Of a stretch of DNA of 64,000 bases, positions 22,541 through 33,042 are shown in pieces. Position 1 is the first letter of the stretch. Each line of letters opens with the position of its first letter. The position numbers were made by a program, and so were the translations under genes. Below the pieces are notes generated by a model. The model saw only the letters and a program-made list of their open reading frames with translations. It ran no database searches and was not told the origin of the DNA. This DNA is from Crambe crambe. Its lineage: Eukaryota; Porifera; Demospongiae; Poecilosclerida; Crambeidae. The DNA lies in assembly GCA_963924555.1 (NCBI GenBank), contig OZ004585.1:3113488-3177487 (forward strand). The letters run 5' to 3'.

Positions 22541-24600
22541 ATAATAGTGTAGCTATAGGTTATAGCTAGATACATAGTAGCTAGTGTGATATTATTCAAA
22601 TAAATTCTTAAATTTATGTTTGGTGCGCCTGTGGTTAATACCTGTTGATATTCATCGGGTAAAGTGGTAGTGCACAGATAATCAGTTGTAGAAGAGTGCT
22701 TATGAAGCTGTGCATATTATGCCAACAAGATCACCACATTCTCCCAGCACACTGACCTGCATACCACAATAATACACACAGCATTCAATGACTCTCTGAA
22801 ATAATCTAACACAAAATGGAGGACCTCAATTTTGGAAAAGGTGCCAATACTCTTTTCCATAGTTTTTTATACTTCAATAATAGATTCTCCCAGTATCTGA
22901 GGGCCCCTATTAGTGGCATTCTTGTTTCTGCTCCATGTTGGCTCAAAATGTGATGAGAGAGGGCAGTATATTATTACCATTTATTATGTCATTATTACCA
23001 CAAAAATTTTAATGGAAAAAAAACACAAATCAGTCTTTTGACTGAGGGGGAACAAGAATGCAGCCAAAATATGTCTGCCACGTTGAAATGATGTGCTAGT
23101 TTTGCCTATGGTTTCTATTATCTTTGATGGCAGCTGCTATGTTCCAATTAATAGCTATAAGAATGAAGGAAAATTAGCTATTGCAGTTCAAAGCTTCACC
23201 TTTTTCCTTCATTTTTCAGTCTTCATAACCACTTAATGAATTGGTATGTTATCCTGGGCATGTACATGCACACTCTGCTGTATTCTATGATTGTACAGTT
23301 TCATTCAAGTGCACCATCGTCAGTCTTTTGACGAGGGGGAACAAGAATGCAGCCAAAATATGTCTGCCACGTTGAAATGATGTGCTAGTTTTGCCTACAG
23401 TTTCTATTATCTTTGATGGCAGCTGCTATGCTCCAATTAATAGCTATAAGAATGAAGGAAAATTAGCTATTGCAGTTCAAAGCTTCACCTTTTCCCTTCA
23501 TTTTTCAGCCTTCATAACCACTTAATGAATTGGTATGTTATCCTGGGCATGTACATGCACACTCTGCTGTATTCTATGATTGTACAGTTTCATTCAAGTG
23601 CACCATCATGCACATTGTAAAACACATGGAGCTAGATTGAGTGTTGTAAACAGTTTATACTGATGACTGCAGATTGTAAGTAACCCCACTCCATGCACCT
23701 GAAAAAGGTTACCATGCCAGCAAGACATGGAAAATTTAATTGATTGATGAACGTTTATAAACTAGGTTAGCTTATTGTGCAGCTTAGCTATAGCTACAAT
23801 CCATCTTTATGTATTCTTGTCGTATTGATATCAAAGATGTCAGCTATATACTCATAGTACCGTATTACAATAATTATCATAGCTAGAACTGAAATGAGTG
23901 TCAGAAGGTGTGGGAAAATTACACCTTAACACTATAGAATGCAGACTTATTATTGAATGTGTTATCCTGAAACATAAGCTGATTCTTGTGTATAAATTTG
24001 TTTCTAACACTAAAATAGGGTATCATTGAGATTCTCGTACAAAGGTTTCAATCCCAGATGCATACCTATAGCTACATGGGTAGTTACATAATTGCTATGG
24101 CAATTCACAATCCTACTCACAATCAGCTAACAGTCTTATTTTTCTCTTAGCCATTGGTATGCACTATATTAGCAGATAGCTATGTCTTTGGCAAAAGTAT
24201 GTTCCCTTTCCTGTTCAACCCTAAGTGTGGCCTGGTTGGTACAGTTGTATCATCTATTTATCTTCACTCAGGCTAGAAGTCTGGGGGGGGGGGGGGGTAG
24301 CTATAGTGTAGAGCCTGAGGCTGTGATCATCTCTTCTGGCTTAAGGGAGAGCGGCTTATGAAAAATTCTTGCCACTATGAATAGTTTTAAGAGTGCCAGT
24401 CTTCTTCTCTTCTCCAGAATTTTATCTTCTCCCTTGTATGCTCATCATACACATGCCTGTGACGTCACGCACCGTCATACTAAAATTGAATTTCGCGTTT
24501 TGCGCATGCGTGAACAATTTCCCGCCTCCGCTTTTTTTAAATATTTTTTTTTTTATTATTATTTTTTTTTTATTTATTTTTTTTTTTTTGTGAGTAGGGC
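22541..24600. other. Intergenic stretch without a recognisable gene
   Basis: Apart from the 290-bp duplication, a G-homopolymer at about 24283-24297 and a long T-rich tract at 24533-24590 just upstream of the stefin promoter, I see no conserved protein, RNA gene or element ends here. Confidence 0.5.
23031..23608. repeat. 290-bp tandem duplication
   Basis: Both copies begin CAGTCTTTTGAC (23031 and 23321) followed by GAGGGGGAACAAGAATGC and end GTGCACCATC. Only a few substitutions and one small indel separate them, so the duplication is recent. Non-coding, between the receptor pseudogene and the stefin gene. Confidence 0.95.
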
Positions 24601-24606
24601 CTTGCC

Positions 24607-24614
24607 TATAAAAA
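24607..24614 (+). promoter_or_regulatory. TATA box of the stefin gene
   Basis: TATAAAAA lies 93 bp upstream of the ATG at 24707, with a plausible start site about 30 bp downstream around 24640. The spacing and the position after a T-rich tract fit a TATA-type promoter. Confidence 0.55.
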
Positions 24615-24706
24615 CATCTCTCTGGGTGCAGTTTTTTATTGCACTGAGCTACGTACTCAACTTGACCAGGTGACTTCTATTTTATCAAGTTCCTTCAACT
24701 GCAAAA

Positions 24707-25827
24707 ATGTCTGTAGGTAGCTACACTGATACTCGGGATGCTACTATTGAAGTGCAACAAATTACTGAACAGGTAACTTATATAAACTGTAGTCAAAATA
24801 ATTATGGAGATTATTATACTATCTAGCAATTATAATAGCTACACACTGCAATGTGATGACAGTGGAGCCTCTGATAAAGGACACTCGGAAAGGGGTGCCT
24901 TGGGAATAGTGGAATGGAGTGGAATACTGGAAGGAATACTGGAATCAAAGATTTAAATTTTATGCATCCTCCTTGGCTTCCATGTTCCATAGCTCTCTAT
25001 CAATGGGTTATTCTGTGATTACTGGCAAAAACTGTACCAATTCAGATGCAGGAACATGTATCAGTGTGATGCAGTCAAGGTGGATGTAGCAGCTTTGAAT
25101 ACTTCTGCCAGCAGACATGAATGTTCCCAGTGTTAATAAGCATGAAAAAAGATTGCTGTAGCTGTCCAGTATTCCATTCCACTGTTCCCAATCTAGACAC
25201 CCCTCTGAAAGAGGACAAACCTCTCAAATCTAAAAGTATCTCTATACAAATAACATCAAAGGAGGACGACCTCTCTACAAAAGGCTGGGTCTCAAATGTG
25301 TCCATTATTCAGAGTTTCTACTGTAACTAGTTTTATAAAATCAGCTTTTATTATACAATAGTGCATCTAGCTAACATCTCACCAACTTGTTTTAGGTTCG
25401 TTTTGCATTAGAATCGAAGATGAAGCAACGATTCATCATGTACGATAGTCTGCTATACCGATCACAGTTAGTTGATGGAACAAACTACATTGTAAAGGTG
25501 ACCAATTTATAAGCTATCTCTAAACTCTGCTGCCTGGAATTAGACAACTACCACTAATGTCATGATCATATACTTGATCTCCATGGTAACTTAGCTTCAC
25601 AGATCCATTTGCATCAATAATGCAATAAAATATTTTAATCATGAGCTGGAAAATGCTGACACTATTGTTTTATACTGTAGGTGCACATTGAATATGAGAA
25701 GCATGGATATGTACATGTCAAACTGTTCAATCCCCTACCAGTTGTGATTCATGATTTCTTAAAACCTGCTAGTCTGGTAGGTTACCAGGCCAACAAGACG
25801 TTGGAAGATCCAATCGAGATATTTTGA
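24707..25827 (+). CDS. Stefin (cystatin B-like cysteine protease inhibitor)
   Basis: Three exons (24707-24772, 25396-25497, 25681-25827), all phase 0, encode 104 aa, the usual stefin length. The N-terminal stretch TIEVQQITEQ leads into VRFALESKMKQRF (helix), the QLVDG loop at residues 46-50 (consensus QxVxG), TNYIVKVHIEYE, YVHVKLFNPLP as the second hairpin, and a C-terminal YQANKTLEDPIEIF. There is no signal peptide and there are no cysteines, as expected for a cytosolic type-1 cystatin; the target would be papain-like proteases such as cathepsins. Intron positions match those of the repeat-bearing stefin at 11246-12138. Its first intron holds a MITE. The start is the first ATG after a TATA promoter. 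Confidence 0.92.
24859..25325. mobile_element. MITE-like element in stefin intron 1
   Basis: Left end ACAGTGGAGCCTCTGATAAA and right end complement of ACAGTAGAAACTCTGAATAA form imperfect inverted termini related to the CAGTGGAACC elements in RhoGEF introns. The interior shows an inverted GGAATACTGGA / TCCAGTATTCC pair. Confidence 0.6.
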
Positions 25828-26854
25828 TTGATTCGTGCAACTGACTATGCTGGACTAGCCAGCTGCTGCTTAGATTATTATGTTAGTCCATCATTAGTAT
25901 TTTTTGTATCAATCTTATGTTATGGATGATATCTGCTACTGAACTACCCAAAACCACTGAAACCCAGGCACTGTATTTCCTTACACTGATCTGATTTTGG
26001 CTAAACTGTTTAGAACACTATTACAATGTGATGGTGCCACTCGAATGAACCTATACATGTTATTCTCTTGGAGATGCAATCACTTCATTTATGCTCATTA
26101 AGATATAGCTAGACACAATAGCTGTAACTAGCCTGAAAAAGTGTGAACTATGTAAAATCATAGTGTACCAACACAGCAATGATTTCTTATAAGGAAACAG
26201 ATTTCTCAATTTGCATATAAGGAAAAACCCTTTTTTTTTCCTTATAAGAAAACCTGACATTACAGCATAATATTATGGGTCCACCCTAACCTATGTATCC
26301 AACCCACTTCAACATACCTTTTGAATGGGCAGTTTTAGTGGATGCTCAGTTTATTATTGAGTAGTAAAAATCAGCTTTCCAGTAACAGTTTGACCATTTC
26401 CTTTTTTCTTGCAAGTATTAGAGTAGATCATCCATCACTATCTTGTAGATCAATTTAAGCACCCCTGTCCAGTAATAGTTTGACTGTTTCAGTTTGTCCA
26501 TTTTTGATTGCATGAAACCCCTCCCCAAATATAAATGCATTAGCTAATGCTAATCAGTAACCTTTCAAACCACTGATAACCAGGCACTGTATTTCCTTAC
26601 AAACTGATTGGATCCAGGTCACTACTGACTAGACTGTTTACAATAGTTCCATGTATTTAACAATGTGATGGTGCACTCAAATGAAATGTAGCTACAATCA
26701 TAGAGTACATGCATGTGTGTACATGCCCAGCAATTTGTACATTGTGGTCACATAACTGAATTAATAGTGATTATGGAATGAGTAGCTATAAAGACTGAAG
26801 GAATGGAAAAGGTGAAGCTACTATTAAAGGGTAACTGAAATGAAAAAAATAGAT
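25828..26854. other. Intergenic, with a diverged direct duplication
   Basis: A ~110-bp segment (AGGCACTGTATTTCCTTACA) at about 25965-26060 recurs at about 26580-26690, and short AGTTTGACCATTTC-type repeats lie between. I see no gene. Confidence 0.5.
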
Positions 26855-27500
26855 ATAAATCAAACTTGAGCAATTTTGTGAGAGCATTTGAAGATTTTGA
26901 CCAACTCTCATCCTGGTGTTTTCACTTGTTATTGCCACAACTATAGTAGAAACAGTGCTTTCTCTTTGACCTAGCTAATGCTTTGACATTCAAGTTAATG
27001 TTTTGCATCCTGAAAATAGTTGCATTGGTCTCTGTCAAGTTGCATTCGTAGATGTAGTGTTCATCATAGCAAACACACAACAAATAATTATGCTATTTGT
27101 TCTTGTCCAGTGATACTAGCTCATATTTGTATTCAGTTCTTCAATAATTGCATTTGGAGGTATGTTATTAAATTGGCAATTGTCTACATACAAAAAACTA
27201 CCATCAGTTCCAGTCAAGATAAGAGTCGATGGTAATTGTATTTTCAAATAATACAGCCACACATGAAGGAGGTGCCTTGTATTCCTTCAATACTGTTGTA
27301 ATATTTAAAGGAAGCATCATTTCATGACATATATAGCATCGTACACTACTCTTGAAACTTTTTACAACAGTACCACTGACTATGGAGGAGCAGTATTTCA
27401 CAAGGACATCATCACACCCATGCAGTCGATGTGACAATGTTTAATGAATGACGTAGTTCCACTGAATGTCAGTTCCCCTTGAATTAAATATATTGCAGGA
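26855..27500 (-). pseudogene. Scrambled receptor-family pseudogene with inverted blocks
   Basis: Four blocks match the neighbouring 1450-aa receptor but in mixed order and orientation. 26855-27239 (minus) corresponds to roughly residues 770-910. 27240-27310 (plus) corresponds to about 600-625. 27330-27436 (plus) corresponds to about 700-730 (TDYGGAVFHKDIITP). 27437-27500 (minus) corresponds to about 583-600. Each block is diverged and carries stops. It lies directly downstream of the intact gene. Confidence 0.8.
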
Positions 27501-27913
27501 GATGCAGATCAGGCAGATAATGAAGGGCATTCTAGCCATCCCTAAAGAAGTATTATCGTACTCTCTGATTATTATGACTGTAGCTATAACTAAGCATTGC
27601 AATGTCACTTAAAATATACAGTGTGAGAGATATTGATGCACACAGCCATTATGTAAAAGAGCGAAATACTATAACACTAGCAGACAGACACTTATATTTA
27701 TGGAAGCCAAGAAGTATAAACCTTTCTATAATGATATTATTTGCTCTAGGAAAATGATCAAGAATAATTATCAGCCATTGCCTAAAAATAATGAGAACAG
27801 CCTCAGCCAATCTGAGCAAATTGCTACCAATAGTTAAAATACACACAAAATAATATACTACTGTTATTATCATTATGTTGATTAAAGTACAGACAAATTT
27901 AAAAAGTAATAGT
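27501..27913. other. 3' flank of receptor 1, part of a segmental duplication
   Basis: The stretch from CCATCCCTA through TACTCTCTGATTATTATG and onward is similar to 35920-36100 downstream of the second receptor, showing that the flank was duplicated with the gene. It starts with a decayed hairpin terminus of the TCAGAGAG element family. Confidence 0.6.
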
Positions 27914-30900
27914 TTAAGGTTCCACTAAAGGTTCACGTAACTGTATTACAGTGCATGTGATAAACTTATCTTCATTTTTTTGTGGTGGCTCTGCTGGTAC
28001 TATGTCATCTGTGGATGTACCATTTTCTGATCTTGCTCTTGAATGTGGCAAGTTATTGGATATCTTTGCTTTAATTTTCAGCCATTTTTTCGACTTGGAG
28101 ATGTAAAGGAGATAAAATTGATAAATGGTGATAACGATCACGTTGACAAACACTATTCCCACTAATACATTGACTAGTGCCATCCTGTTAACTTGAACAA
28201 GAGTAGCAGCTGATAGAATGATGAGATTTAAATATATCGAACTCTCCATAATCTCTATATAGAAGTTTTTGTACACTCTTCCAGAAATCCAAGCAATGCC
28301 CCCAACTCCAGTAAATGTTATGATAATTGCCAACAGGCTTTTATTTGTGTCCCCAAGTGAATTGAATGAGAATACGATATAAAGAACACAGCGTACCAAC
28401 AAGAGGAATCCAGTCCAATAGCGAGAGTTCCTCTTGTATGGGGCAAAGTTGGAGTCCAGTAGAGGTTTTATCCTTAGAAGCAGGCGGGCACACCTTCTAG
28501 GGGAAAAACGATAGAGTTGAGTTCCAAGTAGGAGAAAGACGGTGTAAGGAAGGAAGAAGAATATGACTACCAATAAAGTAATCACTGCTAGAAAGAGATG
28601 TTTTGAATGTAAGTAAGCCACATTGGCATCCTTCAGCCATACTCTCACCCTCTTTCCATGGGGATATTCTAAGCTGACTGAGGAGAAGACGGCAATAATT
28701 ACCTGCAAGATTTTAGTGTACGACATGAGAATAAGGGTAGCAAGGACTGCAACAGGGTTATGTCCTATCAATTTAGAGACTGTCATGGAATACCTGCTGG
28801 TCACTATCATAAAGCCAATTAACAGCCAGACATACAGAGGAAAAGCATACTGAAGCCAAGTTTGTATGTATGCATCCAGTCCATCAAAGAAGCAAGTCTG
28901 AAATCCGAGATCAAGGTTCAACCAGGCTATGAATACTGTTAGGATGTTAACGCTATCTGTGGGGAAGAACAATCTTCTATTGACCTGTACAAAGTTAGCA
29001 TAGAGAATCAGGCTGTTGATCATTCCTGTGGCAACTGTTAGTTTAAAGAATGACAAGTACATGATTAAGGCTATTCCTGCTACTGCAAAGGGAAGGAGTA
29101 GGGCTAGATACTTATTTGAACATTGCCCACAAGCTGAAGTACCGAGCAAGAGGCTATAGTTTGTTGCACACTGTCCGCATAAAACTCCCATTCGATTCAT
29201 GTCACACTGGATGTCCAGATCATCTGTAGGGATTTCAAGAGTCCTTGTTTTGCAGTAGTCGGGTGGACAAGAGGGATAGAGAATCAGACCTTGATAGGTA
29301 GCATTGTCATCCCTTAAAATGCTCATCCAAAATTTTGCTGTATTCCTTTTGAGGATGATGTTTTCTTTCCCAATAATGCACTCAGTGTTATATGGTTGTA
29401 ATCGTTCCTCACATAAACACTGATCATCTTGTAGACTAAATGCTTCTGGACAGGGAAGGAATGTCACATGAATGACTTTATAAGCATTTCCAGTATCATG
29501 ACATGGACCATCAGGATAAATCGTTAAGCTTGCTGAATCATTTCGGGAATAGAGAGTATAAATCAAACTTGAGCGATTTCGTGAGACCTTTTGAAGATTT
29601 TGACCAACTCTCATTCTGGTGTTTTCACTCGTTATTGCCACTACTGTAGTAGAAACAGTACTTCCTCTTTGACCTAATGCTTTGACATTCAAATTAATGC
29701 TTTGTCCTCTGAAAATAGTTGCATAAGTCTCTGTTATGTTGCATTCATAGTTGTAGTGTTCATCATAGCAAAAACACAACAGATATGCTTCAGAGGCTAT
29801 TGGATTAGTCTTCTCATCCAGTGATACTACTTCAAGTAAACTATATATATGACTGCCCTTCGTCTGATACATGTATTCAGTGTTCAATTGTTCAACCAGT
29901 GCATTTGAAGGTATGTTATTAAATCGGCAATCATCTAATAATCCACCGTATAAAAAACTCCCATCAATTCCTGCTGAATCGAGGTAAGAGTTAATGGTAA
30001 TACTGCTGTTTTTCTTCAGATCATCCAATTCCAAAAAGCAATATGGAAGTTTAATGAATGGAATACTTGGGATCACATTGTCACATTGACTGGGTGTGAC
30101 AATGTCCTTGTGAAATATTGCTCCTCCATAGTCAGTGGCACTGTTGTGAGAAGTTTCAAGAGTAGTGTGCGATGCTAAAGTCAGAGATGCTGCATTAATG
30201 AAATACATCGCACCACCAGTCCTTGCAGAGTTAGAAGAAAATTTCAGCATCCCTTCGAAAGTGACTGCTGTACTTATTGCATTCAATGCACCACCACCTC
30301 TTCCAGCTCTGTTGGCAGTAAATGTTATGATTCCTGTAAATGATATGCTCCCATACTGTGAACTAGTTCCACCCCCTGCTAGTGTAGCACTGTTATCACG
30401 AAATGATGTGTTTCCTTTAAACACTACAACAGTATTGAGGGAATTCAAGGCACCTCCTTCACGTGTGGCAGTATTATTAATGAATGATGTAGTTCCAATA
30501 AATCTTAGTTTACCTCGAATTGAATGTATTGCTCCTCCACTGTTATTTGTAAAATGATTGCAGATTAATGTGCTGCCATCGAATATAATGGATGTATCAA
30601 TTAGTATAATATTTGTAAAATTCGCGATGTTATTCATTATTCTAGTTCTTCCAATCAATAAAATTATACTATGGTTCGTCCCAATGACTGTACCTTGATT
30701 GTTCTCAAAAATAGTATCACCATAGAATAACACAGTGCTGTTATTTATTGTCATTACTTGTATTAAATAAGCATTATTATTTGTGAATGTAGATATTCCT
30801 TCAAACATTATCGAACTGTGCATTATTCGGACTGTGTTATTTCTACAATGAGTTATTGTACTGTTCTTGATTGTGACATTTTGATCTCTTACAAACAAAA

Positions 30901-32266
30901 TTTGAACTGCACTTCCAAATAGTCCATAATTACCGATGAAATTGGGTGATATGAGTGTGCTGGCTGTGTTTGTTCTAGGATCTCCAAGTATATAAACTCC
31001 ACCACCTTCTACAGCTCTATTGCTCACAAAGCTTACATTCGTGCCATTAATTATAACAGAAGAACGGTATGAATGTAGAGCACCACCATTACGTGCTGTA
31101 TTGTTATAAAAGTATGAACTATCTAATATATGGATTGTGCTATCATTTTCAACATGTACAGCTCCTCCACTTAATGCTACATTTCCTGAAAAATGGTTAC
31201 TCGGGGTTCCACTTAGAGTGATAGACGTTTCCACAACACTAATAGCTCCACCAATCTTAGCCAACTGTCGAATGAAGATATTTCCAGTGATTAGCACAGG
31301 GTTTTTATCCACAGTATATAATGATAAGGCTCCACCAGATTCACCTGCAGTATTTCGGGTGAAATTATTTCTAATAATTTTCAGATAATTTACATTAAAA
31401 GCCATGATGGCTCCACCTGATCTTTTTGCAAAATTTTTAGTGAAATCATTTCCAAGGAGTATCATGTAATTTATACCTGAAACAGAAATGGCTCCTCCAA
31501 AGTTTCCTGCATTATTTCGAAAGAACTTATTTCCAATGAGCTTGAGGTGATTTTCGTATAAAGCAGCAATGGATCCACCTGAATCAGCTGCATGATTGTT
31601 GAAGAATATATTTCTGTTGAGTGTTGAATGAGTTATATTGATAACAGTAATCACACCACCTGAATATCTTGCTATATTTCCAATGAAAGTGTTGCCAATG
31701 AGAGTTAAATGACTTTGATTTGCACCAACTATAGCTCCTGCAACATCATTGATGATTCCTCTGAAGAAACATTTGATTATTGTGATGTTCGAGTGATCTA
31801 AATGAACTGCTCGTGCTTTTATTTCTCTAGAAACTTTCCCTTGAAATATCGAATTAGAAATTATGATTTTTATGCTTTTGAAGAAATCTAACATTCTTAA
31901 ATTTCGATCATGCTCATACAAGAACACAAACTTCATTCGGTTGATGCTTGCATAGGTGACGTTGTGCCATCGAATAGTGAAGTTGTCCATGCATAAGATG
32001 GTGGCATTATCTGAACCTTTAATGGTAATGTTGGATACATGTTCAATATACAGTGGATGTCGTGCACTGTGATTTCCAGGTAAGATCACAAATGTAGCTC
32101 CAGATGTGAAGTATTTTGCACTTTCATTGATGTACTGATCAAATGTGAGACATGAAGAGTTGAATGAAGGGAGACAATTTGGTGTCACATAGTGCAGAGT
32201 TTGGAATGAAGTACTTAGCATCACCATATGAAGCAAAATGTACAACTTGAAGGACTCCATGTTCAA
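27914..32266 (-). CDS. Beta-helix (PMP-like repeat) multi-pass membrane receptor, copy 1
   Basis: Intronless 1450-aa protein of unknown function, probably at the cell surface. Residues 1-20 form a signal peptide. About 30-195 is a Cys-poor, N-glycosylation-rich start. From about 195 to 720 there are some 15 imperfect repeats of the type GNxFxxNxAxxSGGAI, the signature of chlamydial PMP repeats and right-handed beta-helices. 730-935 is a non-repeat region. 939-1049 is Cys-rich (CPEAF…CLCEERL, GVLCGQCATNYSLL, ACGQCSNKY), like ephrin-receptor-type GCC2/GCC3 modules. 1053-1395 holds about 8-10 hydrophobic helices, and 1396-1450 is a cytoplasmic tail. It is a tandem paralogue of 36285-40625. The ATG follows a TATA box. 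The domain layout is visible; ligand and signalling are not. Confidence 0.88.
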   Translation of the reverse strand: MNMESFKLYILLHMVMLSTSFQTLHYVTPNCLPSFNSSCLTFDQYINESAKYFTSGATFVILPGNHSARHPLYIEHVSNITIKGSDNATILCMDNFTIRWHNVTYASINRMKFVFLYEHDRNLRMLDFFKSIKIIISNSIFQGKVSREIKARAVHLDHSNITIIKCFFRGIINDVAGAIVGANQSHLTLIGNTFIGNIARYSGGVITVINITHSTLNRNIFFNNHAADSGGSIAALYENHLKLIGNKFFRNNAGNFGGAISVSGINYMILLGNDFTKNFAKRSGGAIMAFNVNYLKIIRNNFTRNTAGESGGALSLYTVDKNPVLITGNIFIRQLAKIGGAISVVETSITLSGTPSNHFSGNVALSGGAVHVENDSTIHILDSSYFYNNTARNGGALHSYRSSVIINGTNVSFVSNRAVEGGGVYILGDPRTNTASTLISPNFIGNYGLFGSAVQILFVRDQNVTIKNSTITHCRNNTVRIMHSSIMFEGISTFTNNNAYLIQVMTINNSTVLFYGDTIFENNQGTVIGTNHSIILLIGRTRIMNNIANFTNIILIDTSIIFDGSTLICNHFTNNSGGAIHSIRGKLRFIGTTSFINNTATREGGALNSLNTVVVFKGNTSFRDNSATLAGGGTSSQYGSISFTGIITFTANRAGRGGGALNAISTAVTFEGMLKFSSNSARTGGAMYFINAASLTLASHTTLETSHNSATDYGGAIFHKDIVTPSQCDNVIPSIPFIKLPYCFLELDDLKKNSSITINSYLDSAGIDGSFLYGGLLDDCRFNNIPSNALVEQLNTEYMYQTKGSHIYSLLEVVSLDEKTNPIASEAYLLCFCYDEHYNYECNITETYATIFRGQSINLNVKALGQRGSTVSTTVVAITSENTRMRVGQNLQKVSRNRSSLIYTLYSRNDSASLTIYPDGPCHDTGNAYKVIHVTFLPCPEAFSLQDDQCLCEERLQPYNTECIIGKENIILKRNTAKFWMSILRDDNATYQGLILYPSCPPDYCKTRTLEIPTDDLDIQCDMNRMGVLCGQCATNYSLLLGTSACGQCSNKYLALLLPFAVAGIALIMYLSFFKLTVATGMINSLILYANFVQVNRRLFFPTDSVNILTVFIAWLNLDLGFQTCFFDGLDAYIQTWLQYAFPLYVWLLIGFMIVTSRYSMTVSKLIGHNPVAVLATLILMSYTKILQVIIAVFSSVSLEYPHGKRVRVWLKDANVAYLHSKHLFLAVITLLVVIFFFLPYTVFLLLGTQLYRFSPRRCARLLLRIKPLLDSNFAPYKRNSRYWTGFLLLVRCVLYIVFSFNSLGDTNKSLLAIIITFTGVGGIAWISGRVYKNFYIEIMESSIYLNLIILSAATLVQVNRMALVNVLVGIVFVNVIVITIYQFYLLYISKSKKWLKIKAKISNNLPHSRARSENGTSTDDIVPAEPPQKNEDKFITCTVIQLREPLVEP

Positions 32267-32300
32267 AGAGTTTGATGATCAGAACTGAACACTTCTTTTC

Positions 32301-32308
32301 TTTATATA
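32301..32308 (-). promoter_or_regulatory. TATA box of receptor copy 1
   Basis: On the minus strand TATATAAAG lies about 35-42 bp upstream of the ATG at 32266, implying a very short 5' UTR. The adjoining TTCAGTTCTGATCATCAAAC is identical upstream of copy 2. Confidence 0.55.
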
Positions 32309-32484
32309 CGTAGCCACCACACAACTCATAAAAGTTATGCTATCATATTGCTGTTGAATAAACTACATTCCTTCAATAAGAAAACTGTAGGTTACTGAAA
32401 TCAACTAACTCTAACCTTTGATTTTCAATCACTCATCAGAAGCAAAATCAAAGTGAAGAATGGTTGTTGTAGTTAATGGTCATG

Positions 32485-32643
32485 GTGCATTTATTTATTG
32501 AGACATAAATAATGTTAAGAGGTTAAAGCCTACGTCTACTTCGTTAGAAGCCTAAATTAGTTATGGCTACCTCATCGAACTTTCAATGAAGTAGCTTTTA
32601 ACCATTTGCATCATTATTATATGCCTCAATAAATAAATACATG
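32485..32643. mobile_element. ~159-bp MITE upstream of receptor copy 1
   Basis: Terminal inverted repeats: TGCATTTATTTATTGAGACA at the left and the complement, ending GCCTCAATAAATAAATACA, at the right, continuing inward through GGTTAAA / TTTAACC. Non-coding. It is followed by an AAC trinucleotide run at 32706-32747. Confidence 0.75.
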
Positions 32644-32705
32644 CAGCTGCATGAGTCGACCCTTATAACCACAACAATAGCCTTTTTGAACTTTTCCAGT
32701 CCTAG

Positions 32706-32710
32706 CCAAA

Positions 32711-32746
<36 letters not shown>

Positions 32747-32747
32747 C
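32706..32747. repeat. (AAC)n microsatellite
   Basis: About 14 AAC units in the receptor 1 upstream region. Thr and Val open frames across it are artefacts. Confidence 0.95.
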
Positions 32748-32829
32748 TTTGGTAAAGCCATGGCATCTACAGCTGCTGTACTTCCTAGGGCCCTGTAGGG
32801 CCCTGCTCATACATGCATGTGTCACTGTA

Positions 32830-33007
32830 TGAAGCCACAAAGGTAATGATCTCTGAATTATGATTTTATTAAGATAAATTGAAAACTCTCACTGTATACT
32901 TTCAATAGCCTACAAAGATAATTGTGTAAGAATTATAAATTTTATAGATATGAAAGCAATCTCTCTGACTGCATAGAGGTCTGTTAGCTTTCAATGATCT
33001 GTTATCC

Positions 33008-33042
<35 letters not shown>

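Noticed and set aside
24533..24590. T-rich tract read as a Phe-rich membrane peptide
   Set aside because: Low-complexity poly-T upstream of the stefin TATA box, with no supporting conservation or start context.
30165..31388. Plus-strand open frames rich in APP motifs opposite the receptor genes (also 38521-39747)
   Set aside because: They are antisense shadows of the repeated GGA codons of the beta-helix and occur at the same place in both paralogues.
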